A stretch of 64,000 nucleotides of DNA from Hermodice carunculata (lineage: Eukaryota > Annelida > Polychaeta > Eunicida > Amphinomidae): positions 39,994,446 to 40,058,445 of the forward strand of contig OZ026618.1 in assembly GCA_964020975.1 (NCBI GenBank), written 5' to 3'. The position numbers and the translations under genes are program-made. The notes under the pieces are model-generated. The model was not told where the DNA came from, did not search any database, and was given only the letters and a program-made list of their open reading frames with translations. Shown here one piece after another: positions 26,331-37,572 of the stretch (positions are counted from its first letter, which is position 1; the number at the start of each line of letters is the position of its first letter).

Positions 26331-27305
26331 CTATTTAATGATATTGACAAGACCACACCAGAGATCTTTTCAACACTCAGAAATGTTGAGACAATTCAAA
26401 CTACTGAGAGAGAAATGTACGGTTATAGGCTCTGAAACATGTTCTGTGTATTTACCAGCTGAAGCAACTTTAAAGTATTTTGGCTAATACATCCTATGTA
26501 AAAATTATGCAGAAGAGCGTTTGCAATATGGACAATGGTACTTCCATATTTATGTACTTCCATATTTATATAGAGGTTAGACAGGGACAGGTTAGCTTAT
26601 GGAAAGGAAAGAGTTAGGACTGCGGAATTGGGTAATGACTACTAGGAACTGGTTCTGGACAAAATGACATAAATGCAGTATAGCAGTGAAAACTAACTGT
26701 CATCATGATCAAGCTCCACACTGAGGAATAAATCTATTGAAATGAAAGGGAATGTCTTTTACCTGACTTGGAACTGGTTACCATAAAAAAAACTTGACAG
26801 TGGCTCTGCCAGTTTCACGGCATCCTAATTGTCACTATTTGGAAAACACACTGTTACATGTCAATAGGTTGAAGTAATAACAAAAACCTGCCAGTGCAAA
26901 TCACCGCAATCGTCCCCGGAATGGCGTTTTTAGAACTCAAAACTGACTGTTCCCATGTCTGCTTGAATGCTTCTGTGTTTCAGTTGCAGGGGGAAGAACT
27001 TTATCCATGGTATGTTAAGGGGGCAAGGCAATATTTTTTCGAAGATAATTGAACAAGGATATGCCAGTGCACTTTCACTCTCCATATAATTTATACACAT
27101 TCAGACAGCAACTTTGCTAATAAACAGAGGTTTATACTGTGTGAAAATATCTTGATTCCTATCAAAGGATGTATTTTCTGTCTGGCCAAGTACAGTATAA
27201 TGACTTTGAAAAAAAAATGACTCATTTGTTTTTTATAGCTCCACATAAATGTAATATGAAACCAGTGATATGCATCTGTAAAAAATAGGACCAGTTGCAT
27301 TTAAA
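26331..27305. other. no supported gene
   Basis: Contains a short direct repeat ('acttccatatttat', twice near 26,540-26,570). No gene supported. Confidence 0.45.
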
Positions 27306-27535
27306 GCTTCTTATGCTTCAGTACAAAGTACTTAATTTTTTTTTATTCTTCAGTACAAAGTATTTAAAACTTCTTATATTTCAATATTAAGTAATTAATG
27401 CTACTTATACTTGGTTACAAGGTACTTAACTTCTATTATTCTTCACTACAAAGTCTTAAAACCTTCTGATTTTCAATACAAAGTATTTGAAACATCTCAT
27501 GCCTCAGTACAAAGTACTTAAACTTTCTTACTCTA
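27306..27535. repeat. minisatellite, seven copies of a 31-bp unit
   Basis: Units of the form 'ttcagtacaaagtacttaa' plus a variable 'cttcttat' tail start near 27,318, 27,350, 27,380, 27,412, 27,442, 27,472 and 27,503, giving spacings of 30-32 bp. Each unit carries the small palindrome AAGTACTT or a one-base variant. Divergence between copies is noticeable, so it is not a fresh expansion. Confidence 0.85.
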
Positions 27536-29192
27536 TGATCCTGGATCCTTGGCACTCTTCCTTGTCCGTCAGGACGGTTCAACTCCCGCAAAAACTAAAC
27601 TACACAGACTTCAGCGAAAACCAACTTGACAACAAAGGCCCAATCGAGCAATGAGGCTGCCTTTTATACCGACTCCCCAATGTTTGGAAACCAATCACAT
27701 CTCCAAATTATTGACGGGGGGGGGGAGAGGTAAAATTCGTAGATTTATGAACCATTGTGAGAAAAAGTGTTAACTTTCCTGCAGAATAAATTGCGTCAAA
27801 TTATGGATACGCAGGTCAATCTCAACTCTGCGCAATTACGGCAACATATTTTATGCAGTCTATTAATGTGACGTATTTCGCACGGAGAATCTGCCAGCTA
27901 TGACTAGGCCTTGATAGTATGTCAGTCTTATTTTCACATTTATTATTCATGATTCATTACTGCATATAATATGGATCATGCGACGAATGCATGACATCAT
28001 ATGCACAGGCATATCTGTTTCAGTACATAACGTTACACTCAGTGGGCAGGATATTTACTGTACACTTAGGCTTAAGGTAGGGTTCCCATTACCCATGAGC
28101 AAACACAGTGTTCTCGTCAGCAACGTCTCCATTTAAAAATCCCCATGGAAATGCAAGAAGAAATGATAAAATAAAGAAGAACTCATATGTGAAATAGACT
28201 CGTACTAATATTAATGTCCTTTATCTTTAAAATATAATGTTTCTGCTTGGAAACACATGATGTGACATCTCAGTGTCGATTGTCAGCAGCGTTTGACATT
28301 CTCTGGGTAGTTGTTGTAGTTGTAGTCATGGAAATGGAACTTAGCTGCCAGTGGGCATGGGTCAATGTCGGTCATTCCTGACTGACTAAAACAGCGCCCG
28401 TTTAAATAACGTGAATGATATGCACATCTCGAGCACAAACTTACTTGAATGTCTAACTGTCAGCTAAATCAGAAGTGAATTTTGGGAAATATTGGCCGGA
28501 GCGACTTTACACCCAATGACACCATAAGTAATCGCTATATAACAAAGCTTCAGTCGCCGAGAGTGGCACAGCATGCATGTGCGCCCAGCTTCCTTTGCCT
28601 GATAATTGCTATATTCCCTCCAGACCTTATTGTCCATTGTGGAGACCAATAAATACTGCTGAAATATTATCACCAAAAAATGGGCCTACTTAGAATATAT
28701 AGATATAGGCCTAAATAAGAAGTTTAACTGTCTACTACATTAGAGCTATGTTGTACAAATGGTAAACAGGAACAACGGTCCCCTCAAATTACATTATATA
28801 GAGATTTATCGATTTTCTACGAAAAATTAATGTAATATTTTTTAAATACATCGTTATTTGTAACCTGGATTTTTTTTCCAACACTTTCTTCAGTAGTGTA
28901 TGTCTTTGTGAAAAAACTGAAAAATCAACACAAATAAGTGCAAAAGCAACCAGCCTTGAGTTATAATGTAGGAACCGTTAGTAAGATTTGTGGGGACGTC
29001 AACAGAAATATGTAGAAACTTTAATATTCCGAAATCGAACAAGATTGAAACATGGCCACACATAATCACGCCCGAGCAATCCAAAGAGACTCAGTTTGGA
29101 ATAAAGTGGACCAATATCCGGAATAGTTCTTTGAACGCCGATTTCTTGTAGTATACTCTCGGGTGTGAAACTAAACCTACCATGGCTAATCC
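27536..29192. other. no supported gene
   Basis: Includes a G-run at about 27,716-27,725. Short frames without motifs are not reported. Confidence 0.5.
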
Positions 29193-29626
29193 AGGGGTCG
29201 TATACACAAAGAGTTTGATCTGATCCCAAATTTCATCCCAAATTTAAATCAATGTGGTTTGGGCCTTAAACTACTTAATCCTTAGCTCAATGTTTAATCA
29301 AGACTTAGAGGATTAGCCAATATATGCTCTTAGCCACTATGCTAACTTAAGGATAGACATTTTCATTTTATTAAACTAATCTTCGTTTCATGCTGTACTT
29401 AATCTTTCGATCAAAGATTAAAATCTGAATTAAATCAATATTAATTTTAATTGTAAAACTCTATTTCAAAGTTCATATTTCAATAGAGAACATAGATTAA
29501 TTAATCCCGCAAGTTTAGATCAAACACTAGGGCAAGTATTCAGTGGTCCAAGGCCAAAAGGTACATTGACTTTCATTTTAGGATTAAATTCACGACCAGA
29601 TTAAACTCTTCACGAATACGGCCCCT
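29193..29626. mobile_element. 434-bp MITE with terminal inverted repeats
   Basis: The left end reads 'aggggtcgtatacacaaag' followed by 'agtttgatctgatc'. The complement of the right end reads 'aggggccgtattcgtgaag' followed by 'agtttaatctggtc'. That is about 33 bp of terminal inverted repeat with few mismatches. The interior is AT-rich and non-coding. No convincing target-site duplication was seen next to the ends, so the superfamily is not assigned. Confidence 0.8.
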
Positions 29627-31094
29627 GCTGTTCTATTTCTCGATTGTACATCTGTGGACACCAGAAAAGAGGTATGAATCGTCTGCTTATGCCAATGCTA
29701 TGTCTATATGGTATGGAGAAATGTGCCAAAAATGTCAAATTTCACACATTATTCCCATGCCTATACACATACTCGGTGAATGGATATGTCCATTGTAAAT
29801 TATTTAACTAATTCTGTTTATCATATGTAAAACACTGGGTCAAACGTCTGGGTACATATAGGCTCATAGGCCAGATTCTGTCAGAGCCACATCAAAACCA
29901 GCACATTGTTCTTTCCCTTTGCATGTGATACTGTTTCTATGGCTGTTAGGCTCTACTTACCATTATGCCCTTCAACACCATTGTGTGCTTTGGGATTTCT
30001 TTCTTGTCGTCTACGCAGGAATGGGTTGTATCTGTTCATCATATCAGCCAAAATCTGACACGCCTTACTGGTCGAAATTTTCAACTTTTGAATTTGGATA
30101 ACATGGAAGAAGTAATAAATGCCAATTGATCTAGCTATTATGCCCTGTGTGGCAATATGTAGATACAGAAAGTAAAAGGATTCAAAAGGCTTTTACCCCT
30201 GCAAGAGATGTAGGCGTGGGTTTTTTTTATGTTTAAAAATATAACAAGACTGTGTAATTGTTTTTTTTCCTAAAAATATAACTAGTGTTATATTCGCTAA
30301 AACCGTGAAATTAATAAACCATCTTAGGTATCTGTGTTGATCTGGCCTCAAACTTGGAGTAGTGTTGATTCATGTACCAAAGGTTGTCGTTCAACCCTTA
30401 AACTACCTTTGTACCAATACCATCCACTTATCGAGATTGGGGAACCCAACCCATCGATTTGAGTATGTTAATCAGGTTTTTGTAATGGGGGTCACAGATA
30501 CGCCCATGTCAAGCTTTCAACCTAAATACTGAAAGATATAACATAATTTATACGCAAAATCGGAATTATTTCCCCTGTTGTTCACTTTAAAATCAAGCAA
30601 TCAATTGTAAGTGTAAGACATATTCCCCAATACAATAGTAACCCCTTCAGAAAAAAACCGATTACAGTCTTGTTAAATGCTCAGAGGACTCAATTAAAAC
30701 AGAATGTTGCTTCCACGTCTACCACAAAGGCGGCCTTGGAAGATACTAAATTAAGCAGCTTAATAAAGAGAAAAAACAACAACTTTTAAGGAACATAGAC
30801 TCGTTTTGTGAGAAGAAGAAGGCTCTTTTGTCTCTGGACCAATAAATATATAATGCACTCCTCTGGCAAGGCTGTTCTTTATGCTGGAATTTGCACACAA
30901 ATGAGAGACTCACCATTGGGAGAGCATTCACAAATGATGCACATAAATTATAGCTCACAAGGCACTAGAAATACTGCACTGAAATTGGTTAATGACAACG
31001 GCGTGTCATCAAAGGCATTTTATCGTCCTCTTGACACAGCCAAATTTTTACCTGCAACAAACCCTTTCTGCAATTACAGACTAATCTTGAATAA
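29627..31094. other. no supported gene
   Basis: Non-coding with short frames. The 123-codon plus-strand frame at 30,808-31,179 has no motif and overlaps a better-looking frame to its right. It may be a shadow. Confidence 0.35.
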
Positions 31095-31439
31095 GCTGTT
31101 CTTGATGACACCAGCGATGCAGAAGACTATATTCTTGTTAACCCCAAAACTGAAACAGCCAAGTGGCAAACTGTTCTAAGACTTAAAAGACAATAGAAAC
31201 AGAGCGATATGCTAGCCCCACAAAAACAAACCCCTTCTACAATGGGAGTTGCCTCCCAGTATGTTGACAAGGTCACCAAAGCATCCACTTTAGGTACTAC
31301 TGCTAATCCGGTGGCAGTGTCTGTTCCGATGACCATAAGGCAAATAAAGGAAACCATCCATCAAAATGAAGGTACCATCAATCCACTACAGGGTAGAGAC
31401 TATGTGGCATATATTGACGTTGGTGACATTAACCTTTAA
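31095..31439 (+). pseudogene. unrecognised coding relic, left part
   Basis: This frame is open from 31,095 to a stop at 31,437 apart from one TAG near 31,193. It has plausible protein composition: an acidic start ('LDDTSDAEDYILVNPKTET'), then a Thr/Ser/Pro/Gln segment and 'PLQGRDYVAYIDVGDINL'. I do not recognise a family. It lies 34 bp left of a MITE, and a second open frame starts 27 bp right of that MITE. The two may be parts of one gene split by the insertion, but nothing except proximity proves this. Confidence 0.35.
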
Positions 31440-31472
31440 ATACATATGATGACATCACACCTAGCCTCACTC

Positions 31473-31626
31473 ACTAAGGGCCTACCCACATCTTTTAGGA
31501 TCGTCGGAAAAGCCTTGTACTTTTATTTCGTTAAGCAGACTCAAGGTGTGAAAATCTTTTTCCCAAAGGCGTCTGAAAGTACACAGCTTTTCGGACAATC
31601 CTAAACGATGTGGGTAGCCCTTTAGT
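31473..31626. mobile_element. 154-bp foldback MITE with TA target
   Basis: The left arm 'taagggcctacccacatc' to 'ggaaaagcc-tgtacttt' is mirrored by the right arm ending 'gatgtgggtagcccttta'. About 50 bp pair on each side with few mismatches, leaving a loop of roughly 50 bp. TA occurs directly outside both arms, consistent with a TA target duplication as in Tc1/mariner-type elements. The arms still match closely, suggesting a fairly recent insertion. Confidence 0.8.
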
Positions 31627-31652
31627 TATGGTGTCCTAGAGCTGTTGTCTAA

Positions 31653-32042
31653 GCCACATGGAATCAGAAAATTGTTGCTGAATTTAAAGAATTATCAGAC
31701 TGTAGTTGGCGTTCAGGGGAAGGTATAAGAGTTTGCCCTTTCCACCAGAGACAGGGCTCTCATAAATACCCTAAGCTAGATCATGGGTACAGTGTACGTG
31801 GTACATCCTCTGAAAGTCACGATGACCATTCAAGTGATGCAAGGCTTGCTCAACTGTACTCCTGTTGCAGACACTCCAGTCACACAGAGTATGACCAACT
31901 CACATCCAGGTCCAGGCACAACTACTGGAGACCAGAATTTCCGTCCTACCGTGCTCCAATATTGAGCTTCTGGACAGGGCATAAATTCTATTTCTTTGAT
32001 TGCAAACAAAAATTTATCACCAACCACCAGCACCCAATTTGA
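31653..32042 (+). pseudogene. unrecognised ATG-less open frame, right part of relic
   Basis: From 31,653 the frame stays open for 129 codons to a TGA at 32,040. It has no good start, so it would be an internal or terminal exon or a relic. The translation is rich in Ser, His, Arg and Asp ('GTSSESHDDHSSDARLAQLY') and ends 'APILSFWTGHKFYFFDCKQK'. No domain is recognised. Its length in AT-rich sequence and its position beside the MITE make it more than a random frame, but function cannot be given. Confidence 0.35.
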
Positions 32043-32479
32043 ACACACAATTTGAATTAAAAAAATAATAACCTTTTATTGAGAAAAAAATGTTTCCTGG
32101 GCAGACTATATTCTAGAGGTCTTATCTGTCAAATGCTGTACATGAAATAAATTTCACACTCTTACATAGTTGATATTTTGTGCAGTTATTAAGATGTGTG
32201 ATGTAGGGCTTTTTTGTTTGTTTTTGTTTTGAGAAGCAGAGGTTCCATTTTTGTATTGGCATTTCCTGTTTTGCCAAATTCCGGTTGTTCCCTGTTTATT
32301 TGTGAGGGTCACTTTCGGCTTTATAATGTTTTGCCTTGTGATAAGTTTTTGTCCGTATTTGTTACTTTCCTAATTTCCTATGGTGTTGTTCATCCAGGTC
32401 GCAAATTGGTTTATCTTTTGCAGCAAGAGATAAGATTGTTTGGTATTAAAGAGAGCGGGGTGACGTATTATCAGGCAAG

Positions 32480-32482
<3 letters not shown>
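32043..32482. other. no supported gene
   Basis: AT-rich spacer before a TA microsatellite. Confidence 0.45.

Positions 32483-32573
<91 letters not shown>
32483..32573. repeat. (TA)n microsatellite
   Basis: About 90 bp of TA; a further TA run lies at 32,620-32,648. The two runs bracket a short tRNA-like SINE end. Confidence 0.95.
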
Positions 32574-32574
<1 letters not shown>

Positions 32575-32575
<1 letters not shown>

Positions 32576-32617
32576 GTTTGGAACGAGACTCGAATTTGAA
32601 ACTTTTGGCGGCAGTCG

Positions 32618-32620
<3 letters not shown>
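32575..32620 (-). mobile_element. tRNA-derived SINE fragment
   Basis: On the minus strand this reads 'gcgactgccgcc' and then 'tttcaaattcgagtctcg', where 'ttcgagtc' is the core of a pol III B box. It matches the fragment at 60,656-60,713 in sequence and in its position next to (TA)n. The A-box half is missing or too decayed to call. Confidence 0.55.
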
Positions 32621-32647
<27 letters not shown>

Positions 32648-32652
<5 letters not shown>

Positions 32653-32978
32653 CACGTAGATCGCACACGTGTATAAATGAAAAAAAATCTTTTAATGTAC
32701 ATTGAAGAATAGTAATAAGCTAGACGTGTATTAACTGAGCTGCCTTTCTTTTTTTGTCAAGTTAAAACTCGCGTTTCCATGTCATACCCATCACGGAATA
32801 GTTCTTTTCTGCTCATATTAGCGTTATTTACTATTCGCCTTACTTTCTTGTGGGTGATGTCTATACAGGTTAAAAAAACTGGAATGATCATTATGGGTTA
32901 ATGTTTGCTGTAATACCTTGATTACGGTTTAAGTTCAAGGTGTTGCATGACCACCTGAAGCACATGGTATTGTCAAGA
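32648..32978 (+). repeat. dispersed repeat copy 1 (partner at 41,311-41,657)
   Basis: Starts 'ttgttcacgt' and shares 'cgtgtataaat', 'tttctgctca-attagc', 'tactattcgccttac', 'tgatgtctata' and 'catggtattgtc' with the partner copy, in the same order and orientation. I judge identity at very roughly two thirds. The two copies flank the large LINE at a distance (1.2 kb on the left, immediately adjacent on the right). Confidence 0.8.
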
Positions 32979-34155
32979 ACTGATATGGTTTTTCTCCAAA
33001 TTTTATTTTGATGCTGTACATGAGCTGGAAAGTTAATTTTTTATATTTGATGTTGTAGCCTGTTTGGCAAACTACTTTCAGAATCGATGCTGCAAAAACA
33101 ATTTAAAACACAAGCATACATCTGAGTCATATTTGAGGTTTAAAGATCTTGTTACAGTTTCGTAGATGTGACGAGATGTCTGACACTTTGTGTGGGAATG
33201 AAGCAAGAGATGCACGTATGAATAGGCACAAACAAGTTACAAAATATACTTTATGTCATAAAGATCATAGTCAGTCCGGCAACTCAACAAATCCTGAGGA
33301 ATATGGTTCACCTTGTTAAGTCATAATCAGGACACGGTTACTGATGTACAATGCATGGAGGTCGAGCAAAATGTTGACATTTCTGCTGTAACACAAGATG
33401 TCAGGTGATCACAGAGGACGTGTAAGCTATGTAAACAGTCACATCATTAGATTAGATGATCTCAGTTTAAATCTATGGAAGTCACTGAATATTATGTTTT
33501 CGTTGACAAAAATAGTTCATGCACAGATTGCTTCCATGACGAACACGAAATGTCTAATTGTCAAATAACAAATGTTTTTGCTGTGACGCATAACATAGTC
33601 CTTTAGTTCATTCTGACAAGTTTGATTCTTCTTTTGCTGCAAACAGCCATGATTGCATTATGCCTATAGTAAAAGTAACAATAAATGATTAAATCTGTGC
33701 CAATCCTGCTCTAGAATCCATGTCATGTACTGCAATTTGTAGTAAATAGTTAGCTGACAAACTAAAATTGAAAGGCGGATTTACCTTTTTGTGAAAGGAG
33801 TGCGTGAATTGGTACTGATAGTAAAGCAGTATGTCCAAGTTTTTCCTGTTATATGGTGTTGCATGTGTATGTGACAGACCATTTTGTATTTTGAATCGGT
33901 TTTCCACAGAATACATGCACAATTCTGCATTCTCTATTAGGTAGACAGTAAGGTATATGCTTTTTCATCTGTAAATTTGTGTATGCTCCTGGGCATGGAC
34001 TGGCAGATGTTTCTCTTTTCATTCTAGTTGGTGGTTCTAGTTACATTAGAATTGGTATACCAAAGCGGCTCAGTAATTCCATGTTAGTTTGTACTAGTTA
34101 ACATCAGGCAGTAAGGTCGTTTAAATCACACACACAAGTATATATATATATATAT
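32979..34155. other. no supported gene
   Basis: No frame with motifs. Ends in a short (CA)n(TA)n microsatellite at about 34,130-34,155, which the LINE 5' end abuts. Confidence 0.45.
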
Positions 34156-34343
34156 GACCCGATGGATATGACCCGGATGTTGATAATGGCGGGTGAAACG
34201 TTAGAAGGAAGCGAGTAATTTTAAGAAATTCCAGCGAAGGAAGCATGATAAATTGAACTTGAAAGTATTACAGACTGCAGTGATTCCTCTGGTCTGTACC
34301 TCTTAGACGATACTGTTGCACAAAACGTCGAAAATCAGCAAGT

Positions 34344-37085
34344 ATGAGTACCAACAATACGAACTGTGAATCAGGTCAAGATGGCGGCGCCCATGCGGCA
34401 CCCGATAACAACGAAACTGCTAGAGGGCGGAGGCACAAAAGACCCACAACAAGGCCGAGTGTAAAATTCACAGATGGAGGTATTCGCCTTTTCTTCCCTA
34501 CACAGATGTACGACTCGTTTAAGGACCAAGCGATCCAATATTATGGGAATTTAGACGCAGATGACCGGATACAAGTGGAGAAATCGCATGTGAAGAATAA
34601 ATCCGGGAACGAGGTCAGTATGCCCGTTAAAGTGCTTGAGAAAGCAGAAGGCAAAGGCATATACACTGCAAATATGTATCATACTACAACCTCTGTGCTA
34701 ATAAACGGCAAAACCGTGTCAAGATTTGTTACAACAGATCTCCCTGAAATATTGTGGCTGATTGATATGACCTCAGAACTAGGCTCTGTAACTTGTGAAT
34801 TCATAGCAGAAGTGCAAGCTGGCATGAAAGTGAACAGTTCAACAGTGAATGCTGACGGAACAATTATTTGTCCCTGCCCTACGTGCAAAAGGGAAACAGA
34901 AAACTCTAAAGCTATTGAATGCAATAAGTGCGAGAACTGGTATCACGCTTTTTGTGAAAATATGCAGGAGGAGACATTTGTAAAACATGTGGAAAATGAA
35001 AATATGAAGTACACGTGTATCAGTTGTCAAGCACTACAGGTGAAAGACCAAGATGAAACAATCTGTGAAGGGGAGTCCCCTCCCACAACACACAGGCCTG
35101 CAGTGCACATAGAGGGGAAGCCTACACCAGACAGTGGGAATGAGGCAATCAGTACAGCTCCATTGCCCCAAGATAAGGGTGTACAGCAAAGTGTGGAGCT
35201 ACCACGAGAACTCTGCGAGTCAAGCGAAATGACAAATCATATTCCTTCAAACATGGTCAATATATTGAGAAATTTTAAGCAAAAAATCGTTGACTCTTTG
35301 AAAGCTGTAGGTTACCAACAGCTAGCTCAGCAAATAACCAATTTGGAGTCTACCATACGCCTAAAGGACACAAAAATTAAGGAGTTGAATGTGCAACTTG
35401 AAGCGAAAAATAGGGAAATCTAGCAACTGAAAACGCAAATTGAAAAGCGTCCATGCCCTACCTCACTTGGCAATATTGAAAGCCCAGATATTATGAACAT
35501 GTTGAACCAAATTGAGAAAATTGTGAAAACAACCGCGGAACAATGTAGTAACAGCATGGTCAGACTAGAACAGGTATGCTGTCACACCCAGAAACAGATT
35601 AACTGCTGCTTAGAGGAAGTCGCAAAAAAGCAACCTGCTGTAGGTAAGGACACTAATGACACTGCGATTGAGGTCACAGTGCCCACATATAATCCCTATT
35701 CGGTATTGGAGAACGAGACTGACACACCTAAAGTAGAGACAGATGTGGCACAACCTACAGAAAAGGACTTGACTACATCGGATCAAGTCACGATAGAACA
35801 GGATATTGGACAAGGCACCACAGACACCAATGGCCAAAAGAAGCATCAGAAAGCTCCTGCACCCTCGCCTAACATGGTCAATACAGGTGAAAGTAGGGAA
35901 TCCAGTACGACACAAAGACAAAGGGACGTGGACCTTCTAATCATAGGTAGTTCACATGTCAGCTGCATACACAAAGAGCGCATGTATAAGAACAAAAGGT
36001 GCCATGTACAGATACTTGAAAACAAAACAATACCGGGGGCCATGAACTACGTCAGATCATGAACACTGAACCCGAGATGTGTGCTATTGCAGATTGGATC
36101 AAATGACCTAGCCTCATCAAGGGCAAAGGACTGTACCTACGAAGAAGAAAAAATGGAAGAGTTGATATCGTTAACAAACTCTAAATTTGGCAAGGCAACA
36201 ATCTGTGTTTCTGAGTTGTTGCCCAGATCCCTTGACAGCGATCAGTCCACAGAAGAATACAGCAGGCGGATTGAACTATTCAATACATGGCTACATGAAT
36301 TGAAATTGATTAAAGTGGTCCCACAGCCCGGCTTTAGTGTTGGGGACAGTGCTCAATACAATCCAGATGGGATTCATCTCAACAAAAGAGGAACAGCCCG
36401 ACTTGTGCGCAATTACAAACACATACTGAACGAGATATTTGATATGAAACCATATAAGGATTATACTTTTGAGATACGGGACCACAAGGATAACGGCAAC
36501 GACACGCGGGACTACAGGGATGACTCCAACACCAGGGGACAACAAACGTCGCAGGGCCCCAAGAAACCCTGGAAACCAAAGAGACAACAGCAGCAATATG
36601 GTGACAACCGCGATGGTGGACATATGCGTGATCAGCCACAGGACCACAGATTAGACAGTCGTGGCGGCGGCTATGTGCGTGGTCAGCTACAGGACAATAG
36701 ACGGGACAGTCGTGATGGCGAGTTTGTACGCCACCAACCACTGGACAATAACCTGAACAGATATAGTGAATATGAGGCCTGTCGGCCACAGAACAATGCT
36801 TGGGGTAGGCAGAGGCGATACAGCGGTCAGTCCTATCCTGAAGAAGTTGTAAATGACTCACCATATAGTCACATGTATAAACCCTACTCAAGAGAGGAAT
36901 TGCTTGATAAGAATGCCCACCTGCAAAGTCAGAGGGGGCACAGTGACAGTGAGCCTGTGATGCATATGGAGACACACAAGGACAATCTCCATCAGCTCCC
37001 ACATAAATCAGACACTGTCTATGGGCACATCAGAGACTGCCTATTTGGCTTAGAGCAAGCCATACTTGGTGGACTACGCAGGTAA
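34344..37085 (+). pseudogene. LINE ORF1: N-domain, PHD finger, coiled coil, SGNH esterase, RG-rich tail
   Basis: A single frame of 914 codons contains just two stops: TAG at 35,421 (context ATC TAG CAA) and TGA at 36,060 (TCA TGA ACA). Both are explicable as C-to-T changes from CAG and CGA. Residues about 38-140 form the conserved N-terminal domain ('YTANMYHTTTSVLINGK'). Residues 176-229 are a Cys4-His-Cys3 PHD finger (CPCPTC, CNKC, WYHAFC, CISC). A coiled coil follows at about 305-385. Residues 530-690 are SGNH hydrolase with 'IIGSSH' (Ser block), 'LLQIGSND' and 'NPDGIHLN' (Asp/His block). The tail is rich in Arg, Gly, Gln and Asp and contains a 17-residue triplication. The protein is expected to bind RNA and assist retrotransposition; the esterase substrate is unknown. 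The ATG at 34,344 is the first in-frame start in the element. Confidence 0.88.
36602..36754 (+). repeat. 51-bp tandem triplication inside ORF1
   Basis: In-frame units begin near 36,602, 36,653 and 36,704 ('gacaaccgcgatggtgga', 'gacagtcgtggcggcggc', 'gacagtcgtgatggcgag'). Each encodes about 17 residues of the form D-S-R-D-G-G-Y-V-R-x-Q-x-x-D-N-R. They lengthen the basic RG-type tail without breaking frame. Confidence 0.75.
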
Positions 37086-37572
37086 AAGTCTGCAGTACAA
37101 TGTAGCAGACTGGGACACTTTAATTTACAACTGTCTGATACACACTTTATAATGACTGTCAACTTACTTGGCTGTGCCACTTGCATTAACGCTAGAACGC
37201 ACAAGCTAGCCATGGGTAGCTACAAACACATTCTGGTGTTTAAGTAACAGAAATTTAATTTATTAATTTCTTTTAAGCATAGACCTCAAGAACTTAAATT
37301 TGTAACTGGTAAAAATTATGAATCTTGTTTTAGTTTGGGATGGCATTTATATTGTCTTGAATTGTCCCTGATTATTGTTGTATTACTGCTTGTCTGCTGG
37401 CCGGCAATAATATAATAATGATTAGCCTTTGTAATACAATGCATCCTAATTGTTATTCTCTAGTCAATTTCTGGCAGATACTTCTCGCCAGTGACACATA
37501 TACATGCATTTAAATTGTCTTTCTTCGCTGGTTAATATAAATTACTGCTAGTTTACTCACAGGGGCTGATTA
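37086..37572 (+). other. LINE inter-ORF spacer
   Basis: 487 bp between ORF1 and ORF2 with no coding sequence. ORF2 is in another frame, so its translation would need reinitiation or an internal entry. The spacer is longer than in most two-ORF LINEs. Confidence 0.6.

Noticed and set aside
32214-32705. 163-codon plus-strand frame
   Set aside because: More than a third is Tyr-Ile from the TA microsatellite; the remainder has no motif.
36291-37002. Minus-strand frames of 118 and 207 codons inside the LINE
   Set aside because: Shadows of ORF1 on the opposite strand; Cys/His-rich look arises from the RG/DR-rich codons of the sense strand.
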